From: Sipunculus nudus
Taxonomy: Eukaryota; Annelida; Sipuncula; Golfingiida; Sipunculidae
NCBI GenBank assembly: GCA_026874595.1
Contig: CM049311.1
Span: 21,694,676 to 21,758,675, forward strand
DNA: 64,000 nucleotides
Reading direction: 5' to 3'
Translations under genes and position numbers: made by a program
The notes under the pieces: generated by a model
Database searches by the model: none
What the model was told of the DNA's origin: nothing
Seen by the model: the letters and a program-made list of their open reading frames with translations, nothing else
Shown here: piece by piece, positions 57,755 to 64,000 of the stretch
How the letters are laid out: the number at the start of each line of letters is the position of its first letter
Numbering within the stretch: the first letter of the stretch is position 1

Positions 57755-59165
57755 ATGTTGGCCTTATCGGCCTAATAGGACTTAGGCCTACGTACAGGTC
57801 ATTCCCTTTAACGTCCATAATCATAGTTATGTCTCTCCAGAGGTTTTTTTGTAGCTGGAAGTCTTTGTAATCAACCTGAGACGAATCATAGAGGCATAAA
57901 CGGTTCCTCACCAGCTATATCAGCTTTTCATACTGGTGAGTGCTGAACTTCATGGCCACGTTCTTGAAGTCACTCAAACGCGGGAAGGGATATTCTAAAA
58001 TCCAGTGACGTCATTAAGGAATTCCCTAGCAAACTCTATAAAAGCCGCGCAGTCATGCGTATAAAAATCGCTTCACCTAGCGATTTTTGTCTGCGCGGTC
58101 TTTGTCCGCGCGGTTAAAAGTCGCCCCATGGAAACGCCACTACATAATGTAGTGTGAGCGAATTTTTTATACGCCGCGCAGACAAAAGCCACGCGTACTA
58201 CGCGCGTAAACTGCCCCTAAAACACGCGCCATGGCGTATTTTTACTGCGCGTATTTTTACCGCGCGTGTTTTTAAAGTCGCGCCGATAACCTATTTCCAT
58301 GAGGCGTTTGTCAAAAAAAAAAAAAAAAAACGCGCTTGGACACGCAGACTTCCAAAATATGGCGGATCCAGGAAGGCACCAACAAGACTTTTCATGTGTG
58401 GTATGTAGGCTTTATAACAGCACTTACGTATTTTATGTGTGGTATGTAGGCCTTATAATTGCACTTACGTATTTTATGTGTGGTATGTAGGCCTTATAAT
58501 TGCACTTATATACGTATTTTATGTGTGGTGTGTATAGGCCTTATAATTGCACTTACGCATTTTATGTGTGGTATGTAGGCCTTATAATTGCACTTATATA
58601 CGTATTTTATGTGTGGTGTGTAGGCCTTATAATTGCACTTTAGTATTCTATGTGTGGTATGTAGGCCTTATAATAGCACTTACGTACAGATAATTCCCTT
58701 CACGTCCATAATCTTACTTATGTCACTGCAGATTTTTTTTTTTTGGTAGCTCGAAGTCTTTGTATTCAGACTGAGACGAATCATCATACGGACATGGCCG
58801 GTTCCTCACAAGTTCTATCGGCTTTTCATACTGGTCAGTGCAGAACTTCATGGCCACGTTGCTGAAGTCACTCAAACGCGTGAAGGGATATTCTAAATCC
58901 AATGACGTCATTAAGGGATTCCTGGGCAAACTCAATAAAAAAACTTATAAAAGCCGAGCAGTCACGCGTTTAAAAATCGCTTCACCTAGCGATTTTTGTC
59001 TGCGCGGTCTTTGTCCGCGCGGTCTTTGTCCGCGCGGTAAAATGTCGCCCCATGGAAACGCCACTACATAATGTAGTTTGAGCGAATTTTTTATACGCCG
59101 CTCAGACAAAAGCCGCGCGTACTACGCGCGTAAACTGCCCCTAAAACACACGCCATGGAAAAAGG
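57755..59165. repeat. Tandem duplication (~890-900 bp) with CG-rich fold-back
   Basis: 57755-58240 recurs at 58660-59160 (e.g. CGTACAGGTCATTCCC / CGTACAGATAATTCCC, CATGGCCACGTT, CGCTTCACCTAGCGATTTTT). Each copy ends in a nested palindrome. CACTACATAATGTAGTG (58138-58154 in copy 1) is the centre. TTTTGTCTGCGCGG at 58085-58098 pairs with CCGCGCAGACAAAA at 58174-58187. AAAATCGCT/AGCGATTTT forms a smaller hairpin outside. It looks like a CG-rich fold-back MITE caught in a larger tandem duplication. Confidence 0.85.
58397..58690. repeat. ~42-bp minisatellite, about 7 units
   Basis: Units of GTGGTATGTAGGCCTTATAA then TTGCACTTACGTATTTTATGT, some with an extra TATA. It lies between the two copies of the tandem duplication and its unit begins inside the duplicated segment. 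Confidence 0.9.
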
Positions 59166-59560
59166 CCTTAGGGTGCTTTTCCATGTACGCGTTTTGCAAG
59201 CGTTTGCCGCGCGCAGCTGCCGCGCGGCGAAAATCCAACCAGTTAAAAAGCCATGTGCTATTTCCATGTATGCGATTGCCGCGCGGCAAACGCACGCGTC
59301 AGTTTTGGAATCCAGCAGTGCTGGATTTATGCGTTTACAGCGCGGCAAACGCATGGGAATTCCGCCTTAATGACGTCACATGTGGGATTTCCCCGTACTC
59401 GTATGTTGAAGTCCGTTCAGCTGTGTCAGGAAGGCATGCGATTGCCGCGCGGCAAACGCATACGAAACGCTCACATGGAAAAGGACTGGCCGCGCGGCAA
59501 ACGCATGCGTTTGACGCACGGCAGTTTCTGTGGCGCACATAAAGCCACTTGTGGGCAGGA
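59166..59560. repeat. CCGCGCGGCAAACGC-rich island
   Basis: GCCGCGCGGCAAACGCA or its reverse occurs five to six times (about 59218, 59279, 59339, 59443, 59490), often in palindromic pairs with GCGTTTGCCGCGCG. It is the most CG-dense part of the window. Open frames of 70-154 codons on both strands follow from this repeat content and are not called as genes. Confidence 0.8.
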
Positions 59561-61177
59561 ATTAGCCAATGGAGACTAGTTTTTAGATGCTGCAATAGCA
59601 ATTGCATGTAATATAGTAAAAAAAAATTAGATTAGCAAATTATCAGCAAATCTGATATTTCTCCTTATTTTAAGATGAAAGAAAGTTCCCATCAAACATA
59701 ACTTGGTACAAGAGAGGTGGGACAGATTATGACTTTGTAAAAATGAATTGAGCATGGAGCTGGAAACTTTCTTTAAAAATAATATATCAAAATATGAGCC
59801 TGCATGATATATACATCAGGGTTCTTGCGCTTTTCAATTTAAAAAAGTAAGATCTTTTTAAGACTTTGTTAGACCTTTTTTTCGCGAAAAAAAGACCATT
59901 TTCCCAAGGTTATTAGAAACCTGATATACATAGACCTTATTTATATTCGTTTTCATACCAATCCAAATTACAAATGACACATAAATAAATAAATAGGCCT
60001 TCATTCAAATGCCCGTATATTCTCTACTTTTGCCGTATACTTATACAGATATGTCGTTACGATCAAAGGTCATTCCCATAGGCTTATATTATACATGGCA
60101 AAGCATGCATCTTTTTTTCCATAAATCTGTCAATTAAATTTACCATATCTATAAACACCGTTTACCCCTAAAACGGTAATGTTGTAACTTGATTGCTGCA
60201 GCCCAGCGATCGCTAGGCCTCACTTCTCCCTGTGCAACTTCATTTTCCCGCCAAAATCAAAGAACATGTGCAAGCCAGTCCTCAGGTACAAACATTTTCA
60301 TGGACATGTTCGGATAACTTCCTTTACTCTAGCACACACCGATATATGCTCCTTCCGCGTCGCATACGCGGGCACAATACGTAATTTAAAATGTTCTAAT
60401 TCGAATGCATTTATTGGCATACAGAAGGTAGATGTGCATCTGAGGAGCAATTATAGCCCGTTATTTCATGCAATGCTCAAATATTTCAAACATATTTTAC
60501 ACGCAGACTTGTATCTTGCTATATATATATATGCAGTGTAAGATCGCCGATCTAGGCCTATACACAAAATGGTAACACCGTTGAACTTTCCCGCGCTAAA
60601 CTTTTTCGAAGCAGCCTGAACTAGCTCGTACGTTAATGCCATAAATTTGACAAAATGTGATTCATTGTAACTGATTTGATTCATTTTAACAGTGATCCAT
60701 TAACTGAATTAATTATGAATTGTACAATGGTCATATGTGCCCGAAAAGATGTCCTCGACCAAAAAGGAGGTAAATTTGTCAACGTGATATTTCACAGACC
60801 TATCGACGTAAAAACTCAAATGTATTAACTTCTATAGGGACAAACTTTCAAAACCCATCGATATCGTACCTGGAAAAATTCAGCTCACAGGTTTGTCGAC
60901 GAGCAGGACGAGCCTAAATCATGCTGAGTTACAGAAAACGCACGTCAGTTCATTCTGGCAAACAGGGTTATATAAAAGCTGGCTGGTTTATAAATCACTG
61001 AAATATCTTCTGCACACCGACTAACACACAAACATTTATTTCAACTTCCAGTTTCAAGCACGTGTCCAAATATACCTGTCATGCTTTCAAACACCTTTTA
61101 ATGGTAAGAGCCCTGCTATGCTGATGTGCCTGAGTCAAGCAAAATAATTATCTTTTTAAGTGCTGTCAACATTCATA
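59561..61177. other. Non-coding; palindrome and E2F-like sites
   Basis: A 20-bp perfect palindrome (CTTTTTTT-CGCG-AAAAAAAG) lies at 59875-59894. TTTTCCCGCCAAAA near 60244-60257 fits the E2F consensus TTTSSCGC on both strands, and TTTCCCGCGC occurs near 60586. The latter two could mark a promoter region, but no exon is recognised nearby; the 91-codon frame from 60266 has no domain. Confidence 0.4.
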
Positions 61178-61179
61178 CA

Positions 61180-63125
61180 TGCATATGTTGGAGCCCGTTT
61201 GCGGATCTGGTCCATCTGCCGATGGGCTTGGCCAATATGAGGATCCGTTATTGGGCTGCCCATCTGCAGATGGGCAGCCCAATAACGGATTTGATACCAT
61301 GCACTTTCTGGCCCATCTGCTAATGGGCTTGGCCCAATAACAAATTTTAGTTTTTGTTAGTAATACGTTATTATTTCATTATCTTGATGACTTTTGTACT
61401 CAGACAAACATTTCTCAGAAGTTAATGTGTTAATTGAAACATAAATCACTATCACAGCCTTAAATCAATAATTTTATCATCAAAATTACATAGATGTGTA
61501 TAGAAAACTACATAGATGTGCATGCAGTGTTACAATACCCTATTAAATAACCCTTTACACACAATTCTTAATTAGTCTACATTGCATTCGTGTGAGGTTA
61601 AGAGTTTAATGAGGTTCACTTTTTACCAAAGAGTAATTACAGCTGTTGCGAAAAAAATTCATTTACATTACCACATAGATGTGACTTCCACGGTACATAC
61701 AATTTACTATAGAGAAATTATATGTGGTACAAATCAGTTTCTCATATTCATTTTTAATATCCACATATATATCAAGGTTACCACATATTTGACAATAGAA
61801 TAGTGTAATATATGTAGCAAACACTCTCTCATGAGTCATTTGATCTCAGAGTCAATCACAATCATGCACTTTCACCACAATAACACATCTTGATACAGTT
61901 TCTTTTGGAGAAGTGTCTTATTGATAAGCTCTCTACTTAGCATTCGTACAGAATTGTTGGCGTCCTGGTGATGAGAGCAGCAGGGAAGTCGGACAGTACT
62001 CCTTTTTTTCAGGTTATCACAGAGATGATGCCGAGGTTAAATGTAGTTTTGGCTGCAGGGGTCATTGCCGGAGAGTAGTGTCTTTGCAAAGGCCAGGGCA
62101 AAAACGCCACAAAATAAATTTAAACAAAACGATAAGGTTATGTTTTACATATCTTTCACAGTAACATAGTAAAGTTTATTTTATTTTTAATATATAACAA
62201 TTTATGAGATATAACTGATAAATAACTAGATCTCTGAAACAAGCAATCATCACGATGTTTAATATATAAATTTGTTTTAATATATAAAATATAAATATAA
62301 ATATAAAATTTAAATTGTGACAAGACTCCTTATAAACCATTTTGGATAAATATAATTATACTTTATACTCAGAAGATAAATAATGAAGAGATAAAATTTA
62401 TACGATAAAACTACCAAAATTCGTAGTTAATACTTGCAATAATTTCGGTCTGTGTGGGATACTGTTATCGAGTAAAAATTTAGCTCAGCTTACTATAAAA
62501 ACTATTCTAAACTCATTTATAGACCCTGTTTGGATTCGGGACAAAAAACATATATGTAAAATAAATCTATATTATATAAATTGAATGAATTATGATAATA
62601 CGGTGGTTTAAATGGCACACTTTTTTGATAGGGTTGTACCTTTTTTTTCTAAAAGGCCATACACTATTTCATGTCATATAACCGAGTGTACTTTCATTGG
62701 TACGTATACAGGCGGTGGCGGATGCATGTGCTCTGTGAGTGCTTTCTAGTTAACTTGGTTGTCACTAACACTATAATAACATTTAAGGGTAAACGCATTT
62801 AGGTATGACCAATTCACCAACTTAATATCGGATACACCTTACATGATAAATGAAGCACTAACATGAGCAAAGGTCTTTCGATATCCTGCATGGTCCACCT
62901 CCCTCTCGCGGATGTTCTTGGCGATTAAAACAGAATATCAACACGGACTACCCGTAAATACTTGCTGACCTCTTCTCCGAGCTTGGCTTCAAGAGGGAAT
63001 AACAAGTGTGTTGGACACCCCAAGAGCAGGCAGATGGGCAGCCCAATAACGGATCCTCATATGGGCCAAGCCCATCGGTAGATGGGCCAGATCCGCAGAC
63101 AGGCTCCAACACATATACATGAACT
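61180..63125. mobile_element. Element or fold-back bounded by ~95-bp inverted repeats
   Basis: 61187-61285 (TGTTGGAGCCCGTTTGCGGA ... GGATCCGTTATTGGGCTGCCC) matches the complement of 63030-63115 with few mismatches (GTTGGAGCCTGTCTGCGGA there). The left side adds a 48-bp perfect palindrome centred between CATCTG and CAGATG (about 61240-61287), whose arms are CCGTTATTGGGCTGCC and its complement. The interior, about 1.7 kb, is AT-rich, with no transposase or gene seen. No target duplication was established. Confidence 0.6.
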
Positions 63126-63179
63126 TGCATATCAAGCATGAAACTGAACTAGATGTGTCGGAACGACACGAATGCCTCC

Positions 63180-64000
63180 GCCTGGAGCAAATCAGAACTA
63201 GAATATTGGTAGTCGACAAGCGACTACGTGTATCCGCCAAAATCAGAGAAGGACGGGGAAGTGAGGCATGGATTGAGTGGCAAGGGGAAATAGAGTTACA
63301 TGTGTTACATATTAGAATGGATGTCTGCCACGTAAACATGATTGTAGGTGGCGCCACCTGTCATAAAATCAAGAACGCTATCCAGGATGTATACGCATGC
63401 CGAATTACAGGTAATTTGGTCAAACCACTGCAGAGATATGAGTGATTTTAACCCAAGGCAGTCAAACAGATGGACGCTGTGCAAAAATGGCTGCAGGTGG
63501 CGCCACCATTTTTGTGTACCTTATAAAGCTATCCAAGGGCTACATTTGTGTAATTTTTTTCCTAATTAGTCAAACGGTTCCCGAGATATGAACTTGGATG
63601 TCTGCAGCGTGAACGTGAATGTAGGTGGCGCCACCATTTTTGTGTATGTTATAAAGCTATCCAAGGGCTACATTTGTACAAGATATTTTCCCTGATCGGT
63701 CCCGAGATATTTGGGTTTATGTGTGGAAACAGACGCACAAACGTACGCTGGGCAGAGAGGAAAGGTCAGAGGTCAAGGCTAAATGGTTTGGCACCAGTTC
63801 ATATGTGACCCGATAATTGGTGTAAGTTTCGGAAAATCCGTCCAGTAGTCTCAGAGGAGTTCTCCGGAAACGAACGCGGCGGCGGCGGAACCCGGTCAAA
63901 AACATAGTATCCGCAAAATTTCGTTTTGGCGGATACAAATATTTGTCAAACTTTGTAAAATTTTCTATGTTCAGGAGCAGTCATACGGTCAAAAGTAGGT
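63180..64000. mobile_element. GGTGGCGCCACC element, copy 3 (partial)
   Basis: CAAGCGACTACGTGTATCCG and ATGGATTGAGTGGCAAGGGG (63219, 63268) match the left part of copies 1 and 2. The dimer array is reduced to about two units (GGTGGCGCCACC near 63347, 63496 and 63624). The hairpin module GTATCCGCAAAATTTCG then TTTTGGCGGATAC is at 63907-63937. The copy lacks the 3' half seen in copies 1 and 2. A 108-codon frame at 63119-63445 crosses its start and is not conserved in the other copies. Confidence 0.75.

Noticed and set aside
59078-59579. Overlapping 108-154-codon frames in the CG island
   Set aside because: Open on both strands and several frames because of repeated CGCGGCAAACGCA; no domain.

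Overview
This is eukaryotic, AT-rich, intron- and repeat-dense DNA, most likely from a marine bivalve mollusc. That is inferred from the mix of C-type lectin exons, a tRNA-derived SINE, DIRS-like and non-LTR retroelement remnants, repeats carrying CCTGTGACCTTGACC, tandem blocks ending in strings of GGACGGAC, and many AT/AC microsatellites. No operons, rRNA, functional tRNA or CRISPR were seen. Real coding sequence is only a few percent of the window.

The biological core (8-39 kb) is a cluster of C-type lectin-like domain (CTLD) genes. On the minus strand lie an orphan N-half exon (8427-8639), a decayed copy (10978-11345) and an intact single-exon CTLD (13031-13488). On the plus strand lies a gene with three recognisable exons (22812-22976, 23102-23317, 24496-24743). 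All share one exon-phase plan: the CTLD exon enters with a 2-nt codon remainder and, where split, leaves with 1 nt. Both complete domains lack the canonical EPN/QPD and WND sugar/calcium motifs.

The plus-strand gene lies in a block (about 20855-25012) that recurs at about 31830-39003. The second copy is a pseudogene: exon 1 is intact, exon 2 is truncated with an in-frame stop, and exon 3 is frameshifted. It has been swollen by later insertions, including a SINE with a 14-bp target duplication (36208-36605) and a non-autonomous hAT-type element with a 7/8-matching target duplication (36662-38330). The matching intron of the intact gene preserves the empty sites, so the order of events can be read. 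Between the copies are a 45-bp minisatellite, a TTAA-flanked MITE (27060-27564), a 42-bp-arm hairpin and a broken DIRS-like element.

From 39 to 42 kb there is a possible secreted, IL-17-like reading frame (frameshifted or spliced), a dead non-LTR reverse transcriptase and a second SINE. From 43.8 kb to the end the window is almost wholly repetitive: a ~145-bp repeat with nuclear-receptor-type half-sites, two near-complete copies and one partial copy of a large element with GGTGGCGCCACC dimer arrays, a ~144-bp satellite with a clear five-monomer higher-order repeat that ends in a hairpin plus CTAA (Helitron-like), CG-rich fold-back elements, and a 48-bp perfect palindrome paired with a distant inverted repeat.

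The most interesting system is the CTLD cluster with its datable gene/pseudogene pair. The most unusual DNA structure is the higher-order satellite inside what may be a Helitron-type element.
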